Shown: piece after piece, positions 1 to 6,583 of the stretch | Numbering within the stretch: position 1 is the first letter of the stretch | Layout: the number at the start of each line of letters is the position of its first letter | Assembly: GCA_021797025.1 (NCBI GenBank) | Contig: JAKAAK010000158.1 | Coordinates: 1-7,379 of the forward strand | Length of the DNA: 7,379 nucleotides | Reading direction: 5' to 3' | Origin: Thermoplasmata archaeon | GTDB taxonomy: Archaea; Thermoplasmatota; Thermoplasmata; Thermoplasmatales; Thermoplasmataceae | Program-made: the position numbers and the translations under genes | The notes under the pieces: model-generated | What the model was told of the DNA's origin: nothing | Databases searched by the model: none | Seen by the model: only the letters and a program-made list of their open reading frames with translations

Positions 1-495
1 ATTTCAATCCCTACATGGACTTATTTTAACAAGTGCTAATCAGATATGACTTATAACCCTCTAAATATTTCAATCCCTACATGGACTTATTTTAACTCTC
101 CTTATCTGACTATGATAAAGAAAATTCTCCTCGATTTCAATCCCTACATGGACTTATTTTAACGTGGAGCATAAAGCTCTACGGGGAGGATATGGACAGA
201 TTTCAATCCCTACATGGACTTATTTTAACCTAAACTTAGTGCATATGTTGTTAATGCCATTCCCATTTCAATCCCTACATGGACTTATTTTAACAAAAAT
301 GGAATTCACAAATATGAATGAATTCTACGAAATTTCAATCCCTACATGGACTTATTTTAACCAAATTATAATTATATAACAATAATATACAGCCTATCAT
401 TTCAATCCCTACATGGACTTATTTTAACTATGATTTCTACTTGCTGCGATATTCTTTTAAACTCCATTTCAATCCCTACATGGACTTATTTTAAC
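1..495 (-). CRISPR. CRISPR array, 8 identical 30-bp repeats and 7 spacers, continuing past the left edge
   Basis: Eight perfect copies of a 30-bp repeat (plus strand begins ATTTCAATCCC and ends TTATTTTAAC) lie at 1-30, 67-96, 134-163, 200-229, 265-294, 332-361, 399-428 and 466-495. The seven spacers are 31-66, 97-133, 164-199, 230-264, 295-331, 362-398 and 429-465 (35-37 bp) and share no sequence. The bases flanking the repeats vary, so 30 bp is the true repeat length. I infer transcription from the minus strand: read that way the repeat begins GTTAAAAT and ends ATTGAAAT, the usual 8-nt crRNA 5' handle, and the AT-rich leader lies on the upstream side next to cas2. The newest spacer should therefore be 429-465. 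The first base of the window is the first base of a repeat, so more units probably lie to the left. The repeat has only a very weak internal stem, as is common for archaeal I-A/I-B repeats processed by Cas6. Confidence 0.98.
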
Positions 496-663
496 CCATT
501 TTGCAATTAACGCGCAAACACAATTCTACATATAAGTTTTATGTAATTTCTTGTAAAAGCATGTATTGCAAAAAATTCATCTTAGAATTATTTATATAAA
601 TACTTTTTGACTTTTTATCTGGGCAAGTATTTAAACTAAATAACAAATGGGGCATTCCAGATT
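496..663 (-). promoter_or_regulatory. CRISPR leader between cas2 and the array
   Basis: This 168-bp AT-rich stretch without a gene separates the cas2 stop codon from the first repeat. Its position upstream of the array, on the side predicted from repeat orientation, marks it as the leader, where transcription starts and new spacers are inserted. It contains a TATA-like box at 590-601 and a second weaker TATA-like stretch at 527-534 (minus strand CTTATATG). It also has two copies of the palindrome TTGCAA at 501-506 and 566-571, and a 5-bp inverted repeat (TTTGC/GCAAA, 500-504 and 514-518) just before the first repeat. The roles of these short motifs are not shown by the sequence. Confidence 0.85.
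589..602 (-). promoter_or_regulatory. Putative TATA box of the array promoter
   Basis: The 14-bp perfect palindrome TATTTATATAAATA is a good match to an archaeal TATA box. On the minus strand it is preceded by a purine-rich AAAAAG stretch that could serve as the BRE. Transcription would start about 25 bases downstream, near 567-571, giving a leader transcript of roughly 70-75 nt before the first repeat. Because the box is symmetric, firing toward cas2 on the plus strand is also possible, but the purine-rich flank favours the array. A T6 run on the minus strand (575-570) lies at the predicted start; it could alternatively end read-through from the cas operon. Confidence 0.55.
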
Positions 664-927
664 CTATAAAATATTGGTTGGTTCTTTTTTTGGTGTTCCT
701 ATATTACAGGTACTGAGGTATTTATTAGACGACATTATATAAATTTTAATAAAATCAGATTCAATAACTATTTTCTTATGTAGAAAATTTTGAACTCTGA
801 CCAATTGAGACTCTGTGATTTCTCCTTCAAAAACAGAATTTTGAATCCAGTTAAGGAATCTTTTCAAAAATTTCCTTATAACATTAATCCTTTCTTCTCC
901 TATGTCATATACAATTATCACATACAT
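664..927 (-). CDS. cas2: CRISPR-associated endonuclease Cas2
   Basis: Cas2 (87 residues) forms the dimer at the centre of the Cas1-Cas2 integration complex that inserts new spacers. The sequence opens with the beta-strand MYVIIVYDI, whose Asp8 is the conserved acidic residue of the family. The signature block WIQNSVFEGEI follows at about residues 27-37, then a predicted strand IKIYIMSS, and the protein ends with the usual G-x-P-KK...IL tail, so it looks complete. The ATG lies 3 bp after the cas1 stop, with GTGGTGG at the cas1 3' end as a modest ribosome-binding site. It is the last gene of the operon before the leader. In many type I systems Cas2 acts as a scaffold and nuclease activity is dispensable for integration. 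Confidence 0.97.
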   Translation of the reverse strand: MYVIIVYDIGEERINVIRKFLKRFLNWIQNSVFEGEITESQLVRVQNFLHKKIVIESDFIKIYIMSSNKYLSTCNIGTPKKEPTNIL

Positions 928-930
928 GAC

Positions 931-1917
931 CTACCACCACATTACAAAGGGTTTATAATTTTTTAATCCTAGTAAATGTTTCTCTATTTTATACACTTCT
1001 AGCCTAATTAAATCTTGATAACTTACTTGTTTTTTTAGGTCTCTATGTAATATATGATCATTCAATCTACTTTCATAATTTGTTAAGTATAGTTTTTTGC
1101 CTGCATCATTTAAAACTACCTTATCAATGCCCGTATCAAAGTGATCCTCCTTTATTATTCTTTTATTTACCAGATATAAAAAAAGTCTATGAGATATGAT
1201 TGGTTTAAATATTTCAGCAATATCCAGTGCAAGTGAAAATCTTCTTTCAGATGGTTCGTGTAGATATGAAATAGTTGGATTAAGATGAGTATAATATATC
1301 TCCGAGAGAACTGATGCGTAAATTAAGCTGTTGCCAAACGATATTAACGAATTGCCCATATTTGTTGGGGGTCTTCTTTCACGCTTATTTATTCTATAAT
1401 TATCTGGTATGACTGAATCTATTCCTTTAAAATAAGAATTATGTGCTCTGCCTTCTACTCCCATCAAGTCTGGAATAGATTCAACGTCGTTCAATTTTTG
1501 TAATTCATTCATCATACGCTCCTTACTTCTTGAAATTATTGAATTATTATACGGAGATAATATTCGATTAAAATTATTAATTGCTCCTGATACGAATGAC
1601 TTTGCGATAGTCATTCTACTCTCATCATTTAAATAAAATTGAGCCTGTTTTATTATCATGTCTCCAGATATTTCCTTTTCCTTGGGCCACAATGTCGCTT
1701 CGTAATTACCATAATAACCAAAAAAATGTATAGGTATTCCTATTTTTGAAATAGCTGATATTGTTCCGCTCGATATTGACAAAGGTTTATGTGCATATAT
1801 TGATAAAACATTCTCTATAGGAATTGCATTCTTACCCGCGGAATTTTCAATTATTATAGTTCCTCCATCAATATTTATACTTCCTTCATGGATTATATGA
1901 TAGTCTATTTTCCCCAT
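931..1917 (-). CDS. cas1: CRISPR-associated integrase Cas1 (type I-B)
   Basis: Cas1 (328 residues) is the metal-dependent integrase that joins prespacers to the first repeat. The N-terminal beta domain contains the IPIENVLSIYAH and GIPIHFFGYYGNY blocks (about 32-43 and 60-72). The catalytic helical domain carries the expected metal ligands Glu155 in GVEG, His220 in LHEPSERR, and Asp232/Glu235 in LDIAEIFKP. The RRPPTNMGNSLISFGNSLIY block (181-200) is typical of this family. I place the start at the ATG at 1917, one base after the cas4 stop, because the family N-terminus aligns there and GGTG lies five bases upstream. The frame is open farther up to a GTG at 1989, but those 24 residues (rich in Arg and Lys) lie over the Cys cluster of cas4 and do not resemble Cas1. 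Confidence 0.97.
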   Translation of the reverse strand: MGKIDYHIIHEGSINIDGGTIIIENSAGKNAIPIENVLSIYAHKPLSISSGTISAISKIGIPIHFFGYYGNYEATLWPKEKEISGDMIIKQAQFYLNDESRMTIAKSFVSGAINNFNRILSPYNNSIISRSKERMMNELQKLNDVESIPDLMGVEGRAHNSYFKGIDSVIPDNYRINKRERRPPTNMGNSLISFGNSLIYASVLSEIYYTHLNPTISYLHEPSERRFSLALDIAEIFKPIISHRLFLYLVNKRIIKEDHFDTGIDKVVLNDAGKKLYLTNYESRLNDHILHRDLKKQVSYQDLIRLEVYKIEKHLLGLKNYKPFVMWW

Positions 1918-1918
1918 T

Positions 1919-2428
1919 TTAACACCAGCAAAAATTGAAATAAGCACACGATCCACAGTATTTTTTCTTCTTCGGTTGCGGGACTTCACTATTGAGAATT
2001 TTTTTGATGTTTATTAATGCAATCTCTATCATTTCAATTGAATCACTGTTTAGAATGATTTTCTCGTGCTTATTTATGGAGGGATAATCCAAAATTCCAA
2101 CAGCAGTTACACCCTTCTCATTTAATCGATAAAGATAATATAAAAGTTGAATTTTGTGAGCATTTTCTAATTTGTTTGATTTTTTTATTTCATGTACCTC
2201 TAAACCTCTGCCTGTTCTAACAAAATCATATTTCACATTTTCCATAACGACCTCCTTTTTTTCTTTTTTATACCTTTCCTCATGCAAAATTTTTCCTAAC
2301 ATTACATTCTCATTGTAAGCTTCCATTGATATATGATGTGAAAATAGCCATAATTTCGTATCACATATTAAGTAATATGACATCTGCACACCGGAAATAT
2401 TATCTCTATATCGACCTATTTCTTCCAT
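1919..2428 (-). CDS. cas4: CRISPR-associated Cas4, iron-sulfur RecB-like nuclease
   Basis: Cas4 (169 residues) trims prespacers and helps select those next to a proper PAM before Cas1-Cas2 integrates them. The sequence has the PD-(D/E)XK RecB-like core: His49 in GKILHE, Asp68 in KYDFV, Glu80-x-Lys82 in EVHEIKKS, and the QxxxY motif at 94-98 (QLLYY). The four cysteines expected for the 4Fe-4S cluster are present: Cys22 near the N-terminus, and Cys158, Cys161 and Cys167 in the C-terminal CGSC...C cluster, with an extra Cys169 as the last residue. The start at 2428 is supported by GAGGTG five bases upstream. Its position between cas3 and cas1 is the normal type I-B order. All known active-site residues are present, so it should be active. 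Confidence 0.96.
   Translation of the reverse strand: MEEIGRYRDNISGVQMSYYLICDTKLWLFSHHISMEAYNENVMLGKILHEERYKKEKKEVVMENVKYDFVRTGRGLEVHEIKKSNKLENAHKIQLLYYLYRLNEKGVTAVGILDYPSINKHEKIILNSDSIEMIEIALINIKKILNSEVPQPKKKKYCGSCAYFNFCWC
1923..1928 (-). promoter_or_regulatory. Ribosome-binding site that decides the cas1 start
   Basis: The minus strand reads CTGGTG five bases before the ATG at 1917. It lies within the last codons of cas4, so cas1 translation is probably coupled to that of cas4. It supports the ATG start over the upstream GTG at 1989. Confidence 0.55.
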
Positions 2429-2433
2429 TGTTA

Positions 2434-2439
2434 CACCTC
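2434..2439 (-). promoter_or_regulatory. Ribosome-binding site of cas4 overlapping the cas3 stop
   Basis: The minus strand reads TGAGGTG. The TGA is the stop codon of cas3 (2440-2438) and GAGGTG is a strong Shine-Dalgarno site five bases before the cas4 ATG. The overlap suggests coupled translation of cas3 and cas4. It is also a useful reference for the identical GAGGTG inside cas8. Confidence 0.75.
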
Positions 2440-4681
2440 AATATATATTTGACTCTATATCTTCTTTCTCAAATAATATACCGGAGTTTTCATTATATGC
2501 ATAATCAAAATACGGTATGTTAAATTCAGATTCCCTGTAATAACCATGAATAGCGTGTTTAGTTTTATTAGTGAAAGGCACATTGATTGAATGCTTTAAA
2601 AATTCAAGCCATCCCTTATATTTTGAGTCCTGGTATGCAAGATAGATTTGGTTGTAATATTTTTTAGGTATGCACAGAATTTTTGGATAATCTATGTCCC
2701 TAACCAAATTAAACCGGCCGGCCGTAAATTCATCTACCTCGAATTTATATATACCTTTCAGATTTTTATATAATCTATTATCATCCCTTATTTTGGTAAG
2801 GTGTTTAGCAAGGGATTCTAAATATTCTTCATTGTTATATGTCTCATTTATAACTTCTTTAATATTCTCTTGAGTTAAAGTCTCTATATTTTTAAAATAA
2901 TCATACGATTTTTCCATATATTTTCTATCATATACATACTCCGCATTACCTGTCCATCTATAAATAAAAATTTTTGAATTTTCATTCCTGCCATAACGGT
3001 TAACTCTTCCAAAACGTTGAATCAAAGCATCTGGAGGGGGCACTTCAGTAAAAAGAATATCGAAATTAATATCTAAACTAACTTCTACAATCTGTGTGCA
3101 TATAGCTATTATATTATGAGTATTCTCAGATTCAAGCTTATTAGATTTCGCTTGCTTATGCTCGAAGGAAAATTGGCTGTGGAAAAGGATTATTTCCCTG
3201 CTTATATCCTGGTCCTCTATTAAAGCATCATACAGCAACCTAGCTGTTTTTATGGTGTTTACAATTACAAGAATTTTGTCATATTGTAAATTTTGTTTGA
3301 TGTCGGGTATGCAACTCAGTATATCCTCTTCACATACCTCTATTCTGCTTTCGTATTCTCTTTCCATAATAAATTCTCTTTCGCTAAATTTTATTTTACA
3401 ATTCTCTGTTATGAAATTTTTTAAAGAATCGGGTATGGTTGCACTTATCAGAAGTATATTGGGATTGAATATTGATATAGTATTGAGGAATTCTATCATC
3501 AATCCGAGCGACCTTGGATCGTATGCATGAATTTCATCCAGCACGATGTTACTGATGAGTGAATTGAATGTTATACTGTCCCATCTGTTAATATTGTATA
3601 TTGAAAACAATAATTGATCTATTGTAGACACCATAATTGGCATATTAAATGTTTTGGAATAGAATTTAGAAAAATCATTTTGATCGTACTCTGCAGTATC
3701 TGAATTCACAAGGAATAGATCCGAGGTACTATGCAATAGACCAACATATTCCCTAGGAAAAACTTTGCACAGACGATCGAAAATTTTGTTTGTTGTGTTC
3801 ATGGTAGGCAGTAAATACAAAAGTTTACCTTTATTATTTTGAGACCATAACAAAGCGGCTTCTGTTTTACCTGATCCAGTGGGACTTTGTATTATATATG
3901 ACCCTGAATTTGTTTCCGTGAATTTTTGCATTTCATTAAGCCCATTAAAGTTTTTTAATGATTTTAGGTAATTATATACTTTATCACCATATTCCGGCAA
4001 TAAATTAAATTTGGCCCCAGAACTAGCATGCCAATCGCATATATGCAATATATTTTCCATTAAGGTATAAACATACCGTAACTTTTTAAGGTCACCTGTT
4101 TTGAGTGTTTGGATTCTGTTATGTATTGCACTTATAGGGGAGGAATAGTTACCCTTTTCTACTATTGTATTGGATATAAAAACATCGTTGCCGAATACTT
4201 CTTTGTATGCGCCTTTAACAAAAGCGAGAAACTTATCGTAATTACAAAGATCTAATTTATCTAGGTTGGATTGCCCATTCAAGAATGATTTACTCCTTAA
4301 CATTGTATGATGGGAGAGCACGCATAAGGTGGAAATTGGAATTTCACGGAATAACAGGTCTTCCTTTCTATTCTCATAATTAGTCCTAACCTCCATGGCG
4401 GAAATCAATGCATGTGGTAATGCCTTTTTTGTACCATTTACTTTCCGTATCATTTCCTGAAATGACAAATCAACTTTGCCAAAATCATGGAAAGCTACGG
4501 CCATAAAAGTGTGCTTCCAGAAATAATCCCTATCCATTTTAATGCTTTCGAGACCAATATTTATTTTATCCCCTATTTGGTTTTTTACTAATCTATAATT
4601 ATCCAAACACTTTTTTGTATGTTCAAGGAGGGTTTCGCCACTAGATTTTGCTATTATTTCAGTACAATATGACGTCTGCAT
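2438..4681 (-). CDS. cas3: CRISPR-associated nuclease-helicase Cas3 (HD-DExH fusion)
   Basis: Cas3 is recruited by target-bound Cascade and unwinds and cuts the target DNA. With the ATG at 4681 it has 747 residues. The N-terminal HD nuclease shows His21, the HD pair His65-Asp66 in AFHDFGK, His90, the double His124-His125 in SHHT, and Asp216 in CDWHAS. The helicase follows: Walker A SPTGSGKT (266-273), the DExH box DEIH (382-385), SAT (413-415), motif V TQIVEVSLDI (529-538) and motif VI QRFGRVNRYGR (555-565). The HD and helicase parts are in one chain, and all catalytic motifs are intact. The start is uncertain: ATGs also occur at 4696, 4693 and 4690, and a TTG at 4714. I prefer 4681 because about ten residues before AKSSGETLLEHT is typical. 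Any of these overlaps the end of cas5 (23 bp for 4681). Confidence 0.96.
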   Translation of the reverse strand: MQTSYCTEIIAKSSGETLLEHTKKCLDNYRLVKNQIGDKINIGLESIKMDRDYFWKHTFMAVAFHDFGKVDLSFQEMIRKVNGTKKALPHALISAMEVRTNYENRKEDLLFREIPISTLCVLSHHTMLRSKSFLNGQSNLDKLDLCNYDKFLAFVKGAYKEVFGNDVFISNTIVEKGNYSSPISAIHNRIQTLKTGDLKKLRYVYTLMENILHICDWHASSGAKFNLLPEYGDKVYNYLKSLKNFNGLNEMQKFTETNSGSYIIQSPTGSGKTEAALLWSQNNKGKLLYLLPTMNTTNKIFDRLCKVFPREYVGLLHSTSDLFLVNSDTAEYDQNDFSKFYSKTFNMPIMVSTIDQLLFSIYNINRWDSITFNSLISNIVLDEIHAYDPRSLGLMIEFLNTISIFNPNILLISATIPDSLKNFITENCKIKFSEREFIMEREYESRIEVCEEDILSCIPDIKQNLQYDKILVIVNTIKTARLLYDALIEDQDISREIILFHSQFSFEHKQAKSNKLESENTHNIIAICTQIVEVSLDINFDILFTEVPPPDALIQRFGRVNRYGRNENSKIFIYRWTGNAEYVYDRKYMEKSYDYFKNIETLTQENIKEVINETYNNEEYLESLAKHLTKIRDDNRLYKNLKGIYKFEVDEFTAGRFNLVRDIDYPKILCIPKKYYNQIYLAYQDSKYKGWLEFLKHSINVPFTNKTKHAIHGYYRESEFNIPYFDYAYNENSGILFEKEDIESNIY

Positions 4682-5363
4682 CGTAACCATCATCATATAT
4701 TGCTTCGTATCCAAATCTTTTTATTTTCAACTTTAAATTCATTACCTCAGTTACTTTACAAAAATTTTCTGGTTCTCTATACCCATTTTTTATAGCAAAT
4801 GATAACGGCATCTGTCTGCTTACAAGCGGCGCTACGGTACCTCCGTTAACTTCATCTATATCAAAATCATTTACCTCAAATGGAACGATTGTATTTGAAA
4901 CGATGACATAATCGGATTCGATGGTGTCTTTTTCAATTCTGGATATTTCAGATATATCAATAATTTCATGCGACTTACCCAAGCTCAGGGCATATACAGG
5001 ATTTTTGAGTGCCTCATATATTTCATCTAAATTTTTAGAATTTTCTATATAAATTGTATATGAATTGCCATAATTAATCTGTCTTTGCAACTGCCCCTTT
5101 TGGACCTCAGATTTCAATTTATAGATGCTCATAAGATCATAATATCTTGCATTCGAGAATCCCAGTACCCCAATATAAGTATCGTTGTAGAGGGCTATTA
5201 AATTTTGATCTGTCCTGCTATAACCCAGTGCCGCGCCTAGCATTCCTATTATCGTTGTTTTTGGTGGAAGGGTTAAGGTATCGTGCACTGTCATATGGAA
5301 TGGAATCCTAAATGAGTTTGTGATACCGTGCACTTTTATTTTAATAAGTTTAATTCTGTTCAT
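4659..5363 (-). CDS. cas5: Cascade subunit Cas5 (type I-B)
   Basis: Cas5 (234 residues) caps the 5' handle of the crRNA and contacts Cas8 and the first Cas7 in Cascade. The N-terminal RAMP-type fold is recognisable from KIKVHGITNSFRIP (8-21) followed by the family signature LPPKTTIIGMLGAALG (32-47). Later segments with GKSHEIIDI (129-137) and PLVSRQMPLSF (179-189) also fit Cas5 of the Cst5/DevS kind. The gene overlaps the end of cas7 by 14 bp and the start of cas3 by 23 bp or more. The ATG at 5363 has a modest AGTGA site five bases upstream, inside cas7. I see no clear histidine-based active site of the sort that lets Cas5d of type I-C process crRNA, so a separate Cas6 is expected. Confidence 0.93.
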   Translation of the reverse strand: MNRIKLIKIKVHGITNSFRIPFHMTVHDTLTLPPKTTIIGMLGAALGYSRTDQNLIALYNDTYIGVLGFSNARYYDLMSIYKLKSEVQKGQLQRQINYGNSYTIYIENSKNLDEIYEALKNPVYALSLGKSHEIIDISEISRIEKDTIESDYVIVSNTIVPFEVNDFDIDEVNGGTVAPLVSRQMPLSFAIKNGYREPENFCKVTEVMNLKLKIKRFGYEAIYDDGYDADVILY

Positions 5364-6276
5364 TCAATTCACTTATTTGCAATGAATCTATATCTTTGTA
5401 TATAGCATCAAAAGCCTCATTTATATTCAAAATATTTTTTATCCCAGTAACATCTAATTCATTATGATTTTTGATTATTGTATCTATGCCCACAATAGTA
5501 TTTACACTAATGTCTCTGCTATTCAGGTATCCATTTTTGAGTAAATTGACATCAATATTTCGATCTTCGTCCATTAAAACGTAATCTAGATACGATGGTT
5601 TTTTAATAATTTGGGATTGGTATATAATGAACTTTGGAGACATGTCTGAAAGCAGCCTGCTCTGCTTACCTCCACCCCAGAGATGCTGGTAACTCTTTAT
5701 AACAGCTTTTATCCTATTTTTCTTCTCATTATCACTTATAAATTGTTTGAACCCACCTCTTCCTATTCTATCCATTTCTATTAAAACTGTATAAACATAA
5801 AAATTATCAGAGATCTCAGTTTCATAAAATCTGTTGGATTTACCAATATCGTTGTTATTTTGCAATCCCAAGTCTCTCTCAAAGTTATAAGGGAAAAATG
5901 AGATGGCTGGCGAAACTCTAACAGGGCTTATTCTAGAAATTGTTGATTCGTCCTTCTTCCCTTTCTTCCCTGTTTTCATATAGCCATAAAGATCGTCGTC
6001 AATATTTTTTTCCGGATCTGTTTCTGTGGGTATCGGCTGCTTCTCATTTGTTACAGACTCGGGTATCTTGCTTGAAATATGATAACCCATTGATTTGAGT
6101 TGATCCCGGCTCATTCTTCTTAAGGCCTGACCGCTTATATAAGCTCTCATTGTTGAATCGGGAAGCCTTATCTTCTTTATTGTAGAAATTATATCTTCTC
6201 CCCATCCTCCATTCACATTCCCATTTACCTTTACGATTACCGTAAATGTCACACAATTTACTTTCTGTTCGTACAT
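5350..6276 (-). CDS. cas7: Cascade backbone subunit Cas7 (Cst2/DevR family)
   Basis: Cas7 (308 residues) binds the crRNA in multiple copies and forms the Cascade backbone. The Cst2/DevR family is indicated by the opening strand VTFTVIVKVNGNVNGG (9-24), then YISGQALRRM (46-55), DDDLYGYM (93-100), ISPVRVSPAIS (116-126), and the Gly-rich GGGKQSRLLSDMSP (201-214). Between the last two lies VYTVLIEMDRIGRGGF (161-176). Residues 66-111 are a charged and Pro-rich stretch that includes KTGKKGKKDES and is probably a flexible loop. The ATG at 6276 is one base after the cas8 stop and six bases after AGGTGA. The family is the same one as DevR of the Myxococcus developmental CRISPR locus, here in an ordinary cas operon. 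Confidence 0.95.
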   Translation of the reverse strand: MYEQKVNCVTFTVIVKVNGNVNGGWGEDIISTIKKIRLPDSTMRAYISGQALRRMSRDQLKSMGYHISSKIPESVTNEKQPIPTETDPEKNIDDDLYGYMKTGKKGKKDESTISRISPVRVSPAISFFPYNFERDLGLQNNNDIGKSNRFYETEISDNFYVYTVLIEMDRIGRGGFKQFISDNEKKNRIKAVIKSYQHLWGGGKQSRLLSDMSPKFIIYQSQIIKKPSYLDYVLMDEDRNIDVNLLKNGYLNSRDISVNTIVGIDTIIKNHNELDVTGIKNILNINEAFDAIYKDIDSLQISELNEQN

Positions 6277-6277
6277 T

Positions 6278-6583
6278 TTAATTCACCTGTTCGTTTCTTG
6301 GCTTCTGCTTCTGATAAAAGACCTGATGCGCAAATATTGAAATTAATGACTTTATATCCTGCCAGTTTTTAGTATCCATTTCTTTCAACAAATTCGTTGG
6401 AACATTTAAATTATCTATCTTAAAAGTTGCACTATCCAGGAATTGCAGAAACTGGCCAACGTTTGTACAGCTCCTTAGCTCGTATAGCATATCTTTATCC
6501 TCTGGTTTCGAGTCCCCACCCTTGCAGTATTCTCCTATAGTGGCCCCTATATAGTAGCACGTATTAATCAAATTTTTATCCAT
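6278..6583 (-). CDS. cas11: Possible Cas11 small subunit, internal in-frame start within cas8
   Basis: The last 101 codons of cas8 can be translated on their own. The ATG at 6583 (protein beginning MDKNLINTCYYIG) is in frame with cas8 and lies six bases after GAGGTG, the same sequence used by cas4 and nearly the same spacing. The product appears all helical, with amphipathic stretches around residues 4-20, 32-54 and 64-92, and its size fits a Cascade small subunit. It is established that in types I-B, I-C and I-D the small subunit Cas11 is made from an internal start in the large-subunit gene, and no separate small-subunit gene is present here. Another ATG at 6589 directly abuts the GAGGTG and is less likely. 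That this start is used is an inference. Alternatively the motif reflects chance codon use for Glu-Glu-Val-Met. Confidence 0.55.
   Translation of the reverse strand: MDKNLINTCYYIGATIGEYCKGGDSKPEDKDMLYELRSCTNVGQFLQFLDSATFKIDNLNVPTNLLKEMDTKNWQDIKSLISIFAHQVFYQKQKPRNEQVN

Noticed and set aside
302..325. Two GAATTC palindromes in one spacer
   Set aside because: Short palindromes recur by chance in AT-rich DNA, and nothing else supports a functional site.
164..379. A 71-codon open frame on the plus strand across the array
   Set aside because: It is made of CRISPR repeats and spacers; the recurring ISIPTWTYFN peptide is simply the translated repeat.
2326..2523. A 65-codon plus-strand open frame opposite cas4 and cas3
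   Set aside because: It lies antisense to two clear cas genes and has no ribosome-binding site or recognisable domain.
2714..2724. GC-rich CCGGCCGGCCG run in the AT-rich cas3 gene
   Set aside because: It encodes a continuous Thr-Ala-Gly-Arg stretch in frame and needs no separate explanation.
3252..3530. A 92-codon plus-strand open frame opposite cas3
   Set aside because: It is a shadow of the conserved Cas3 helicase region, with no independent support.
6044..6256. A 70-codon minus-strand open frame inside cas7
   Set aside because: It is in another frame within the conserved 5' part of cas7 and its sequence has no family resemblance.
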